NCBI GenBank assembly: GCA_016648135.1
Contig: JADDOH010000285.1
Coordinates: forward strand, 1-64,000
From: Agrypnia vestita
Taxonomy: Eukaryota > Arthropoda > Insecta > Trichoptera > Phryganeidae
Length of the DNA: 64,000 nt
Direction of reading: 5' to 3'
Made by a program: the position numbers and the translations under genes. The notes beneath the pieces were generated by a model. It had not been told where the DNA came from and ran no database searches. It saw only the letters and a list, made by a program, of their open reading frames with translations. Of this stretch, positions 1-11,000 are shown piece by piece. Every line of letters starts with the position of its first letter. Position 1 is the first letter of the stretch.

Positions 1-795
1 TTTATCTATAAAGTTGAAAATATTGAATTTTTAATAAAAATTAATTAAACCTAAATTCAAGATTATATTACATATATAATAATTAATGTTGGACTCCTCC
101 GGAATAAGGACCATAGTTAGGTATAGAAAATTTTATTCCCTACAAGTTTGTTTATCATTTATATGCTAAATTTGAAAAGTAAGGAAATAACACAATAATT
201 AAATTTTAGCATCCCTTTTCAGGTAGATATAAGAAGTCGAGATCGATCGAATAAAATATTGATTTTAGAAAAATATCTAGCCGGCCTGGTAATTAATAAT
301 AGTTCAATAAAAAATAAAATAATTAAACAGAATTGTTTTATTTTATACAGCGTAAAATTGGGAATTCACCGAATCGTCGCACGTGACATCACAAAAAATC
401 AAGTAAAAAATAATAGATAATAGCTTATTAAGCCTATCTCGCCCTAAGCATGTATTCAAATTTCAAATCTCTAGTCATAGTTCGTGTACACAGATCTGCA
501 CTCTATGGTAGTGTACTTTAGAGTTGAAATGAAATTACCCGTCGAGCCGTATATGACGTCTATGGCATCTACAAGTCGACAGCGAGAGATGAGAGAGAAA
601 TAAACGGAGACGTTTTGTCTTGCTCTCGCTCGTTGCTTTGCATTGCGTTAATCTCAAATCGTCCACCGACCACGGCGTCCGCTGTCCACCGTCTACGAAT
701 TCAACTAGTCCATGCGATAAACGTAAACGGTCGACGCGTCGATGCAACGTCAACGGTTGATTTCAACTAGTTCGTCCATTCAACGCCCATCCCTA
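1..795. mobile_element. hAT-type element, one terminal part (continues left of the window)
   Basis: This segment is about 90% or more identical by eye to 48917-49740, the right part of the complete hAT-type element at 47936-49740, and ends with the same terminus, CGCCCATCCCTA. It differs by small indels (for example around 100-115). The terminal 300 bp are rich in GTCGAC/CGTCGA-like motifs, as expected of subterminal binding sites. The small open frames here (535-753, -) are present in both copies only as by-products of this repeat and are not called as genes. The left end lies outside the window. Confidence 0.8.
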
Positions 796-821
796 GTGAG
801 TACAGAGCGGACCCATCACTA
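796..821. mobile_element. Terminus of a second hAT-type family, interrupted by the first
   Basis: GTGAGTACAGAGCGG followed by ACCCATCACTA also occurs at 41657-41682, without the 1-795 element in front of it. GTGAGTAC (796-803) is therefore the likely 8-bp target duplication made when the 1-795 element inserted into this older end. The matching left duplication is outside the window. Confidence 0.6.
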
Positions 822-1587
822 GAGTCGTGCCATATGGCGCGACGCGAACGGCACGCCCGTGAATGGCGGGCTTTATTATTACTTATTAGCTATTAGTGGC
901 TATTAGCCATGTTATAGCTCGTAGTCACAGTTTTTCTTATCTGTATTATCAGTTTACATGAGATGTATATGTCAAGTTTTGTACTTAGTTAACGTGTGCA
1001 ACGTCTATTTATAGTTTATATTCGTTTATATTTGTAATGAAAGTATTAACTAAATAAAAGAAAATTTCTGTGGTTTCTGTAATTTTTTAAAGTATATAAA
1101 AGTTTTGTTTTTGTTAATCTCGAGGTGTTGTACTTAGTACCTACCTATAATACTTGCAATGGTTGAGATCAACACAGTGTCGACATTTGGTTAGAAGATA
1201 ATTTTAATTATATATTTTATTAATATTACAAGTATTTATATTTATGTAGCTATCAGATATTAGTAAACTTTAAAACTTTTTATCTTGTCGGTACATACGC
1301 TTTTGATGTTTTTAACTCTAAATTTATTTTATAGGCCAACTAGTTTAAAGTAATATAATAATTTATTTATCTTTGGAATTTTTTTGTATGATTGTAAACA
1401 ATAGAATGAAAGGCGTTTTTCAATGCTTTTCTCATTAATTCATACAATTAAAAATCAGTATTTATTAAAATAATATATTCAAAAGTTAAAAAAAAAAAGA
1501 AGGCAAATTTTGACCTGAACTGAACTACCTAAATGATGTGTTTTCACGACCAAATAAGAGGGACACTTCGGTGAAAAGTCACCCCCC
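822..1587. other. Intergenic, no gene recognised
   Basis: The first 60 bp are CpG-rich (GCGCGACGCGAACGG), the rest is AT-rich with an A-run near 1488. No long open frame or recognisable domain was seen on either strand. Confidence 0.5.
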
Positions 1588-1618
1588 CTGAAGATGAGTA
1601 GTGCGATCTGCTCAAAAC
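1588..1618 (+). ncRNA. Hammerhead-ribozyme-like core, probably inactive
   Basis: CTGAAGA (1588-1594) is followed by a perfect 6-bp stem (GAGTAG/CTGCTC, loop TGCGAT) and then AAAAC where the hammerhead consensus has GAAAC. This is the order and spacing of a hammerhead core, but the invariant G of GAAA is an A, so activity is unlikely. It is one of six such motifs in the window and is probably a retroelement relic. Confidence 0.45.
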
Positions 1619-2157
1619 GATAATAAGAACAACAGCCCTTCTCAGGACTAACTGATGCGGGATAACTGAGAAAATTTTCATGTTATATATTCAACCTGTG
1701 AGAATCTCAAATTCAATATAAAAATCTCCACATTTCAGTACTAAAAGAAGAAAACCAAAAGAAATACAGTGAATCATCCCGTCAGTCAGTCCCGATATCT
1801 GCCCTGACGGATATCCTTCTTTTCGAGTAAATTATCGAAAACTCCTATGTATATTACGACACCGAGAATTTAATAACCCATTGAGGATTGGTTGCATCGA
1901 ATTGGCTTATAATAATCTTTTGTTTAAACCATCGATTTTGCATCTTTCACCAAACAAACAATCCATTTTCGTAAAAGTCTACGCTTGTAACGAAATATTA
2001 TTATAAATCAAGTTGATCCAACCGTCATTGTGTATTATAAAGCTGTGGCAAATCAAAGTAAGCCCAGATGTGTCACCCTATGTGTTGAGAAAATTATTAA
2101 CGCCACGGATTTTGCAGGCTTTTGAAATCATTGTTAATTTATTGTTTTTTTTTATAG
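1619..2157. other. Region upstream of the first visible DERA exon
   Basis: The DERA promoter and start-codon exon should lie here or further left. I could not identify a start codon followed by a phase-1 donor. A T-rich tract ending in TTTTTTTTATAG (to 2157) is the acceptor of the first visible exon. Confidence 0.4.
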
Positions 2158-5100
2158 ACAACAAGTGGGTTGATAATGTTAGTATTCATTTATACAATGT
2201 GGAAGAAAAAATTAAAGAAATTTTATCATCTTTCGCTGTAATAAATAAACAAAATAAAGCTGCCTGGCTGTTGAAAGCAATAACATGCATTGATCTGACA
2301 ACTTTAGCTGGTGATGATACAAAGGGAAATGTCCGGAGATTGTGCTACAAGGTTTACTTTTAAAATTTTAACAGATATATTTGTTAACAAATATAAAAGT
2401 TTTTTTTTATTGTTTTTATTATTTATTTTATTTTATTTAAATTTATACATATTTTTGTTATTATAGATCGTGCCAAGCCTCATACAGCTTGTCGGCATGT
2501 TTCTTTTTCATTTTCTTGCATAAGTACATAGCGTATTTAGTTATAGTTACAGTTTATAAAGGATAAAATATATATAGAAAATAATGATATATGAACATAA
2601 CAAAACTTAAAAAGTGTAATCTAGATTTCTGATGAAAGCAAATTTGCAAAATTAACTAATATAATAAATACACTGTGGTACTTGGATGTTATTTAATTTT
2701 AATAAATTATTTTACCACTACTTATGTATCCTATTTATTTCTATTAAGGCGGCGAATCCTCTGCCACTGCACTACTACCCATATATTATGAATAAAGATC
2801 CAAGCATCCAAGATTTAAAGCCAGTCACCACGGCTGCTGTTTGTGTGTATCCATCGAGAGTTTCAGATGCCGCGGAAGCATTAAAGGCTATGAATTTGCC
2901 AGTTCCAATTCAAATAGCAGCAGGTAAATAACATGTTTTATATTATAATATTATCACTCATTGTACAAATGTTAAAAGTTTATCTATATTTTGATTAATT
3001 TTGAATGAAATCCTTGGCTCTGTCTATGTGATAATTTTTAGATAATTCTACCAAAACCAATATTTTAAACAATTTTTGCGTACATTACAAGTTGTCTTCT
3101 CCATTTATAAAAATTATAGTAATTTTAAATCTGATGATTTAGAAAAAAATGCATTGAATCCCAAAAACTATTGTAAATGCTAATACGTACACATATATAT
3201 TTTTATCCTTTAAAATCCAATCTACATAGTTCAGAAATAATAATGTTTATAGTTATTTGACTAGTTTTCATTACTAAATATTACGTAGATACATGGAGAC
3301 TTTCTGTAATTAAATTAATGTTTTTATTTAGAAATGTTGCAGGGAATAATGAATTTCAAGAGAGAAGGGTTTGGTTGGGTTTGAAAGAATGAATAATTTA
3401 TAAAGATTTTTATTTTATTGCAGTACATAGAACACAAACACCAAAATAGAAATACGTTTTTATGTGTTAGCATGTCTCGTATGACAAAAATATATATATT
3501 TTTAAATAGAGATGCGAACACGTAATACATGTCACATAAATATTATTACTATTTTCAAATTAAGCTAATCTAAACTCGGACCCGCGACCTTTGGATCACG
3601 AGGCGAGTGTCCTAACCACAAGACCAACAAGCTACTCGCTATGACTATACATTTTTTTACTTATATTAATTGAAAGTTATTATCAAACAGTGGCTACAGG
3701 CTTCCCCACTGGTCAATACTGCTTGGAAACACGACTTCGGGAAATAACTTTTGCTATTGAGAGTGGTGCTACCGAAATAGATGTGGTAATTGATCGCAGC
3801 CTTGTGTTGACGGGTGAATGGAAATTATTGTTTAGAGAACTTCAGCAGATGCGTGAAGCTTGTGGAACGAGTCACATGAAAGTTATTTTAGCAATTGGTG
3901 AATTGGGCACAATGACAAATGTGAGTAATGCTTTTAACCATTGTGTTAATTCAATTATGTGGGATTTGTTAATCTTGATCGAATTTAAATGACAAATTTT
4001 TATTGAGTGCTTAATATTATTTTATATAATTATTAGATTTGGTGTAAAGAATTGTACTCTACATCATTAATCTGTGCAGTCTGAGAGTTAGCCATTATTG
4101 ATTACATACACAATCCTTTTAAGTTACGTATGTTATTGTGGTAAACCTGCTGATGATAGGTGATAAGCCCTGTGGCTTTCATCTCTTCCCTACTCTGCGT
4201 GCCGGGCCCGGATTTGGGGACTCTCTGGTCCCTTTACGGTATCCCTAGGCTAATTCTCACACATTCTTATGCGCCTTTGGACTGCTCGCATTCACGAGGC
4301 TGGTAAAAATTTCCGAACATATGTGCAGTGAAACCATTACCTTATTTATTTTAGTTTCTAAATGAACAAACTTGTAAATTAATTCAGAAATCATTGTTAC
4401 TCCATTGGTGGACCATTTATCCTATCAAAAAGTACGTTTTTTGTTGTAGTTACAATTTGTAATTGCAACTCCATAATTTAACCATTTTTATTTTATTTTT
4501 ATAAGGTTTATAAAGCAGCGATGATATCAATGTATGCTGGTTGTGATTTCATCAAAACTTCTACCGGAAAAGAAGGTGTTAATGCCACTTTAGCTGTTGG
4601 ATTGGTCATGTGCAGGGCTATTGTGGAATTCTATTATCAAACAGGAAAGAAGGTGTGGAAAATTTAATTAATATTTTACATTTTTAAGTGCTTCTTTTCT
4701 CGCATATTAAATATTTTTTGTTCGCATTATTGCAAAAAAAAAAATTGCGACACAGTTTTCGAATGCTTTACAAGTTTCTGGAAGCAGAAAGTTCAAGAAC
4801 ATTCTGTAAGGTTCCAAACAGTGTGGCAGAGAGTGACTGTGAGTCTAGAAGGTTCCAGAACGTTCATGAAGGTTCTGGAATGCTTTAGAAGATTCTAGAA
4901 AGACAAAGTTCAAGAAGGTTCTAAAAGGTTCCAAATAGAGTGGCGGAGTGTGTCGGTGAAGTAAGAAGGTTCTAAAACGTTCAATTAAGTTCTCGAATGT
5001 TCTGGAAAGAGAACGCTGTAGAAGATTCCCGAAAGATATCTAATGTTCCAAGCAGTGTGGCGGAGTGTGTCTATGAGTCTAGAAGGTTCCAGAATGTTCG

Positions 5101-7040
5101 GTAAAGCTCTAAAAATTTCTGGAAAGAGGATGTTCTAGAAGATTCCTAAAAGTTTTATAAGGTTCCAAACTGAGTGGTGGAATATGTCGGTGAGTCTAGA
5201 AAGTTCCAGAACGTTCATTAAGGTTCTCGAATGCTTTAGAAGGTTCTGGAAGGAGAAAGTTTAAAAAGGTTTTATAAGGTTCCAAACCGAGTGGCTGAGT
5301 TTATCGGTGAGTCTAGAGTCTAGAGGTGGCCTCATCGTGACATTCAAGATTCTATCGGGCTACTACAATATTCCCAATATGACAGATATGTTTGCATTTA
5401 ACACTAATGTGGGCCTTTGAGGACATCACCTGAAGTTGAAAAAGTCTCGGTTCTCGTGTAACCCAAGAAAGCATGCATTAAGCAATAGAGTGGTCAATAT
5501 GTGGAACAGTTTGCCTGAAGGCATTGTGTCTGCAGCCAGTGTCAATCAGTTTAAGAATAGGCTGGATATTCAAATGAGAGACAGTGATATGGGCCTATCA
5601 GCTTAAGCTGCCTGCCCATTATCAATAATAATAATAATAATAAAAGTTTCTAGAAGATTAAGAGAAGGTTCCAGAATGCTCTAGAATGTTCTGGATGGAG
5701 AAAGTTTCAGAAAGTTCTATAAGGTTTCAAACTGAGTAGCAGAATGTGTCAGCGAGTTTTAAATATTCCAGAAAGTTCTAGAGGGTTCGAGAATGCTCTA
5801 AAAACTTCTGGAAGGAGAAAGTTCTACAAGCTATCAAAAAGATCTATAAGGTTCCAAACTGAGTGGGGGAGTGCGTCGGTGGGTCTAGAGGTTCCAGAAA
5901 GAATTTTAATGCTTTAGAAGGTTCTGGAAAGGGAAAGTTCTAAAAGATTCCAGGAAGTTCTATAAGATTTCGAAATGCTCTAGAAAGTTTTGGAAAGTTC
6001 TCTCTACAGTGTTATGATTGTGCGCTAAAATATCTGTTGATATTTTGGCAAAGTGAAGACGGTCCAGCAAGGCAATCCAATCACAGGTACCAAAACCAGC
6101 AAAAAAGAGACGTCAACACAATTCTATGCTTACCGAATTATGGTCCCGAGCGAAGCCATGCCAACCAGCTAGTACATACATATAAGTAATTATTGCCCAT
6201 GCATTGGCAATATTTTTTTAATATTGGGTCAAATTTAGATATTAAATCACGGTTGCGTCAACTTATGTAATAGTTCATTTGTGGAGTATAAAAGCAAGGG
6301 CAGCAATATCCAAAAAAAAAATTAATGCAGACTTGGAGGATTACTAATTTCTAATGTATTGAATTCGAGATTGTAAAGGAAACATAGCCTATAAATTTAT
6401 AAGAAACATGCTTTTGGAAGGGATAGATACATAAAATCTAGAATTACATTCCTAAATACAGTAATCCTCGATGACTGCATTGAAAACATTTTTTAAATAT
6501 TTTGGATATTGCTACCTTTGCTTTTACACACCACATTTATAGCATAAATTTTTATGAAAACAGTTGTTTGATTGGTGGGAAATGCAAAAATCTATGCTTT
6601 AAATGAAAAATTATCTCGGGATTGCACATGGCTTAGACCTGTTCTGTGGAAATGGGTTTCCTGTAAAGCATCGGACCTTCCCTTTTATTTAGGTGACATC
6701 TTTTTTATTTAGTTCATATTTTTATTTTATTCTGTTTCCTGTTAAAACATTTTGAAGTTCCTTTTTTCATGATCAACCTCTAGATAATCCATAAGTTATA
6801 ATCTATAGTTTTAAAGTGTTTTATTTCACATAGATTGGTCTGAAACCAGCTGGTGGACTCCGCACATGTCAAGATGCCATCAACTGGTTGATTCTTGTGA
6901 AGACGCAGATAGCAGATGAATGGCTTACTCCAGAATTATTCCGTATCGGTGCCTCCGGCTTGCTCGGTGATATAGAAAAATGGTTTTATGAATATGTAGA
7001 GGGTACTGTTTGCCAGAGCAATAAATTTTCATTTATTTAA
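2158..7040 (+). CDS. DERA: Deoxyribose-phosphate aldolase (DERA), five visible exons, start exon missing
   Basis: Class I aldolase that splits 2-deoxyribose-5-phosphate into acetaldehyde and glyceraldehyde-3-phosphate, a cytosolic step of deoxynucleoside catabolism. Exons: 2158-2351, 2749-2923, 3691-3920, 4506-4652 and 6834-7040, all with GT-AG borders and compatible phases, giving about 316 codons; animal DERA is about 318 aa. Family signatures seen: AAWLLKAITCIDLTTLAGDD, TTAAVCVYPSRV, ATGFPTGQ, ATEIDVVIDRSLVLTG (catalytic Asp), CDFIKTSTGKEGVNAT (Schiff-base Lys), IGLKPAGG (second active-site Lys) and ELFRIGASGLLGDIE. The first exon begins in phase 1, so an upstream exon with the start codon is needed. 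The C-terminus reads through to a TAA at 7038-7040 and lacks the usual YAAYH tail; a donor at 7003 with an acceptor ending at 7120 would give another short tail. Intron 5 carries a large minisatellite. Confidence 0.95.
3490..3637 (-). mobile_element. tRNA-derived SINE copy in DERA intron 3
   Basis: Reverse complement matches the SINE at 43166-43345. The head (3575-3637) resembles tRNA-Val in the D-arm to anticodon region (GTGGTTAGGACACTCGCCTC, then CCAAAGGTCGCGGG). The body continues into GAAAATAGTAATAATA and ends at TTCGCATCTCTATTT. It has a roughly 25-bp internal deletion relative to the other copy. Confidence 0.75.
4130..4330. other. GC-richer block in DERA intron 4, unidentified
   Basis: A block of about 200 bp that is clearly less AT-rich than the rest of the intron (GTGCCGGGCCCGGATTTGGG and following). 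It looks like inserted repeat DNA, but no family was recognised and no second copy was seen in the window. Confidence 0.3.
4756..6003. repeat. 117-bp minisatellite of GAA/TTC pentamers in DERA intron 5
   Basis: A marker phrase, GTTCCAAACNGAGTGG, recurs at 4811, 4928, 5045, 5162 and 5279, exactly 117 bp apart each time. It continues at 5724 and 5851 after an inserted element (about 5322-5640). Between markers the unit is mostly alternating GAA and TTC triplets at 5-bp spacing; for example 4848-4880 holds seven in a row. That is the pattern of a heat-shock element. About eight to nine units are present, diverged by point changes but with little change in length. Confidence 0.9.
5322..5640 (+). 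mobile_element. Non-LTR retrotransposon 3' end (CR1/jockey-like), decayed
   Basis: One frame (5322-5606) reads as the C-terminus of a non-LTR reverse transcriptase ORF: RGGLIVTFKILSGYY, then a stop at 5418-5420, then GHHLKLKKSRFS, NRVVNMWNSLPEG and FKNRLD, ending at TAA 5604-5606. The internal TGA stands where related proteins usually have Arg, so a CGA to TGA change is likely. The copy ends in an (AAT)n tail near 5622-5640. It is a 5'-truncated insertion into the minisatellite, which resumes right after it. Confidence 0.8.
6004..6172 (+). mobile_element. Possible Helitron 3' end
   Basis: CCCGAGCGAAGCC about 30 bp upstream of a terminal CTAG followed by T (6169-6173) resembles lepidopteran Helitron 3' ends. 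The terminal hairpin is poor and no 5' terminus was found. If correct, the minisatellite could be the inner part of a non-autonomous Helitron. Confidence 0.3.
6276..6540. repeat. Fold-back (inverted repeat) element in DERA intron 5
   Basis: Left arm (from 6277: GTGGAGTATAAAAGCAAGGG, then CAGCAATATCCAAAA and GGAGGATTACT) is matched in reverse complement by the right arm (TTTGGATATTGCTACCTTTG, ending TTACACACCACATTT at 6539). Arms are about 95-110 bp with scattered mismatches. No coding capacity; no target duplication could be assigned. Confidence 0.7.
6541..6602. mobile_element. Partial copy of a short MITE (see 13373-13496)
   Basis: GCATAAATTTTTATGAAAAC, then TTTGATTGGTGG and AAAAATCTATGCTTT match the centre of the element at 13373-13496. 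Only the inner inverted repeats survive. Confidence 0.6.
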
Positions 7041-7155
7041 ATGATTTTAGAAAATAGCTGTCAAAAAACCTGATGCACTCACCATGGATTTTTATAAGCA
7101 TATTATATATTGTATATAGGAAATATGAACATTGACTGTAGGTACTGTGCCAAAA

Positions 7156-7161
7156 AATAAA
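7156..7161 (+). terminator. Likely DERA polyadenylation signal
   Basis: AATAAA, 116 bp after the DERA stop and in an otherwise non-coding AT-rich stretch. A second AATAAA at 7020-7025 lies inside the last exon. Confidence 0.45.
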
Positions 7162-8003
7162 ACTTTATGATTGGTTTATATTTATTTTTATTTCTGCCTG
7201 TAACAAATGTGTAACATGGGTATAAATTTTTTTCAGTATTATTTCTGACTCAAAAGATATTTTGTCTTTATTGAATACTCGATTGGTTATAATTTAAACA
7301 TTCTAATAATTAAAATACTAATAAACTTATTATACTCATTTAATTTTCTGCGACATTATCTATTGATAACGTTATCAGCGATAGATTCTACAATTGATTT
7401 AATAAAATTAGTCATACGTATAACAATCTGGAAAATATTACAGAAGATTCTGAATGACCTGGTAATTAATTTCAACTCAAATAACCATATTTTAAATTTA
7501 ATTTTAAAATAAGTAACAATATAATTCATGATGTTTGTTAATTTTCTCAATATGCATAAAATCAATCAGAAACTGTTGCATTAATGTTATGTTATTAATA
7601 CATACCTATAGTCATGTAATGGCTTTTTCCAAGTATTTTAACATTAGAATGTTTTGTTATAATATGAATATTAGTATATACTATACAATATAGGCATCCA
7701 ATATCATTTGAATGCAATAATTTATTGATTTGTGAGAGCATCTCATGATTGTTCATGCGAGAACTCTCGATAATCTTAAACCCTTTACTTGCTCTAGAAG
7801 CCTGTTTACTTGTATCCAATCTTTATCAAACCTGAGAACACATCGTAATATTCTCATATAATGGCATTTTAAATATGGTATAAACAAGTCACCTTCTTCA
7901 AAGTGATCAAATACAAAACAGTAGAAATCAAACATATTCATCAATAATTCTTTGCGAATTAATCCAATGTTATGTAAGTATACTCTTAGAAAATTTCAAA
8001 AAC
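7162..8003. other. Intergenic between DERA and the cuticular protein gene
   Basis: This is the space between two convergent genes. It is AT-rich, with only short overlapping frames on the minus strand (7595-7944) that match nothing I recognise. The 3' UTRs of both genes presumably end here. Confidence 0.5.
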
Positions 8004-11000
8004 TTAAACTTTCCCAAATGAACCTTCTGCATGGAATCCATGTTCAGGATGGGCATCGTAGTTCACAACTTGAAGTTTTCCACGTTTATCATAATACCCA
8101 TAGTGGCCCTTGACATATCCTTCGTTGTCTCTTTCTTCAAATCGAAACTGACGATTTTTTCTGCAATAAAAGTATAAGTTGAATTGAATATAAAATGAAA
8201 AATACTCAACAAACTTAAACAGCAACAGTTTGTATGGTTTTGGAATAAGTAGTTAAAATTCCATTAGTTTTATATTAATTTAATCAATGGAAATGTTTGA
8301 TGACAAATTTTGCAAATGAAACACAAAATAATGAAAAAATGTTTTTGTACGACATTAAGTTTAAAACTTTTATTACTAATTATTTTTAAACATTCATCAA
8401 ACAAACTAAGATTTATGAATTATGTTAAATTATTTCTAATGAATAAACATACATATTTTGTGAAAAGGAATAATCAAAAACCAACAATGTACGGTGGTGA
8501 ATTTTTCGCAAGTGATATATTTAAAACGGTAATTACACATTTTAACAATTACGCTAAAAGAATAGTTGTTAAACACTGGAATTTTATTTTTTAATGTGTA
8601 GCAGTTTATAAGTATGCTTTTTAGAGTAGAATCTTTACTGCTTCAAAACTATTTTACTCTCTTAGTGTAATCAATGTCATATTACATGCTTTATGAAAAC
8701 TTATACTTTTTAAAGTTAAGTAAGATAAATTATAGAAATCTCACAGAGACAAAGCTATTTATATGGGAAATGCATTTGGAAATCTTTAGAGGGAGACCCT
8801 CTCGTATTATAGGAAATGTTACTTACGACCTGTGTGAGTTGGCTTAAGTGATCACTTGATACAATACAACATTCTCATAATGTTTTAGGCAACATGACCA
8901 GCGGAGAAATCTATACATAATATGTGCTATGTCATGGGAAGCTGCACAGCACAGTCCAATGAAAAGAAAATATAGGTATACAACTTTTAAAAATTTGTTA
9001 CAGTGGAATTGGTAAACGTTGCATTGTGTAAAGTGATCACTTAAGCCAGCTCGTAAGGTCGTAAGTAAGATTTCCTATAATACGAGAGGGTCTCTTTGCA
9101 GAAAATCAAAGGCATAAATCGCCAAAGTGCGTGATAATTTTTACACTTATACAAACAATTTATTGTTTTATTCGAATATCTAGTATTTTAATTTATTCTT
9201 TAATATAATAACCACTATTTGATCAGTTTTATTATTAAGTCCATAAAGAAACTAACTAAGATATAAGAAAAATGGTCCTTTAATAATTTTTTGTACAATA
9301 TATATTATTGAAAATTCACCTTTAGAATTCGATTGGCTGCAAATTTCGAAAATGATATCATTTTTATTGCTGCTATAATAAATTTTTACCCGTATTTCGT
9401 TGTTGAATTTGTGATTGGCATTCCAGTTTCAAATGACAAAGAAAGTCATTCAAGTTTGAATTCCAAGCAACTTTTTTTTGTTTTGTCAGGAATTGGACGC
9501 AAACTTAAAATTATGTGCTGAAATTTTGTTTGACTGATGATTTTTGGAATGTGCGTTAGCTTGCGATAACTGCGCGGGACTGTCAAAACTGCTGCGCAGC
9601 TTAAAGGGAACGTTGGTCATAAGCCCTGTGATCTCACCATAAAGACATCCATACACGTTTCCCATAAAAATTCCTCTTTGGGTGATTTCTATAATTTATC
9701 ATAATTAATGATTATACTTATGTGGACAAAATCCGGTAATTATGTTCTCAAAAGATACATATAAAAATATTATTAAAGTTATTTATAATAAATCACCCTT
9801 TTCCTGTGTCATATCCAAACTTGTAGCTGTGCGGACCGTGCTGCCCATGCATTTGGAACTCTGTGCGATCCCCTCCAGCTCCGTGGGCCACCTCACTGAT
9901 TCCCTCTGCCTCTGGGTGCGCGGAAGGGGAATCAAAACTGTTTTCTGGAATAATTAATCAAGATTAAATTATTTCCTCGATAAATTTTCAGAACACTTCT
10001 TGAGAGTTATTTTAAATCTTGTGCAAATTATGGTTAGATGGTTAAATTAAATACCAAGAAAAAATACGCAATTTAATAACAAGTAAATTTCAGTGACACA
10101 ATTTTTTTCCATGTTCAGTCTATTGGCATATTTTAAATAGATCAATTACAATATGAAAAAACTCCTACTTAATTTATTACTGTATTTAAAAACATATTAT
10201 TTTTAGTTTACTATTTCTTAAGTTACAACCTATCTAAACTTACATCACACTTTCTTTTTTATATGATGTATTTTACTTTTTGTCATTTTTGTTGCTATTA
10301 TATTTTTTATTACATTTTATGATCTTAAAATTTTCAATTTTTTTTTGCTCTTAGACAAGCAACTATTTTGCAGGGGTTTGTAGTGAACATATTGAAGCAT
10401 GACATATGAGCATAAGCATATATTTAAAAAAAGTTAAATTAAAATATACATCTAGTAATATTCCATATTATGAAATATATTATACATATATCATAATTAT
10501 TATCATATTATTCAGATTTATATTTATTATATTATATATATATTATCATATTATTCTGCCACCTAAATATTTTAATTCAATTTTTTTTTTCTAAATATAT
10601 GCGTGCGTAAAAGTCATGCTTCAATGTACTCACTTCACACGCCTGCTTTTTAGGTACCTGTCGGAGCAGATGTAGGAATTGCGTATTGTACCTGTTAAAT
10701 AAGTAAAAGAAGATAACAGTGTGAAAAAGTATTTCATGACATGAAAACTTTTTTTAGAGGAAAAATTTATGATGAATGACATCAGCGCGCAAAATAGTGG
10801 ATCTGGGCTGGTCCTCAAAATTTTAAATTGTTATTTCTCAGGTCCCCTTCAACACATTTTTTTATTTTACAAATAAAACACAGATGAAAAATTTAAATGA
10901 AATTAAACTATTCTTTCAACAGGTAATAAATAGGATTTTGTACAGATTTGTTTATTTCATTTTACACTTATAATGAATCACTAGGCACTCTGTGATGTGC

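Noticed and set aside
535..753. 72-codon minus-strand frame, also at 49513-49698
   Set aside because: Both copies lie in the subterminal part of the hAT element, begin without ATG support, and diverge after a frameshift. Presence in two places reflects the repeat, not a gene.
1632..1655. Histone-mRNA-type stem-loop (GCCCTTCTCAGGAC)
   Set aside because: One base pair is mismatched, the flanking bases do not fit the consensus, and there is no histone gene nearby.
2013..2157. Extension of the first DERA exon to 2013
   Set aside because: It would start with TTG and run through a clear polypyrimidine tract and acceptor; the conserved reading begins only after 2157.
10630..10818. Exon of the cuticular gene encoding VQYAIPTSAPT
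   Set aside because: Splice phases do not fit between the exons at 11037 and 9944, which join cleanly without it. Kept only as a possible decayed duplicate.
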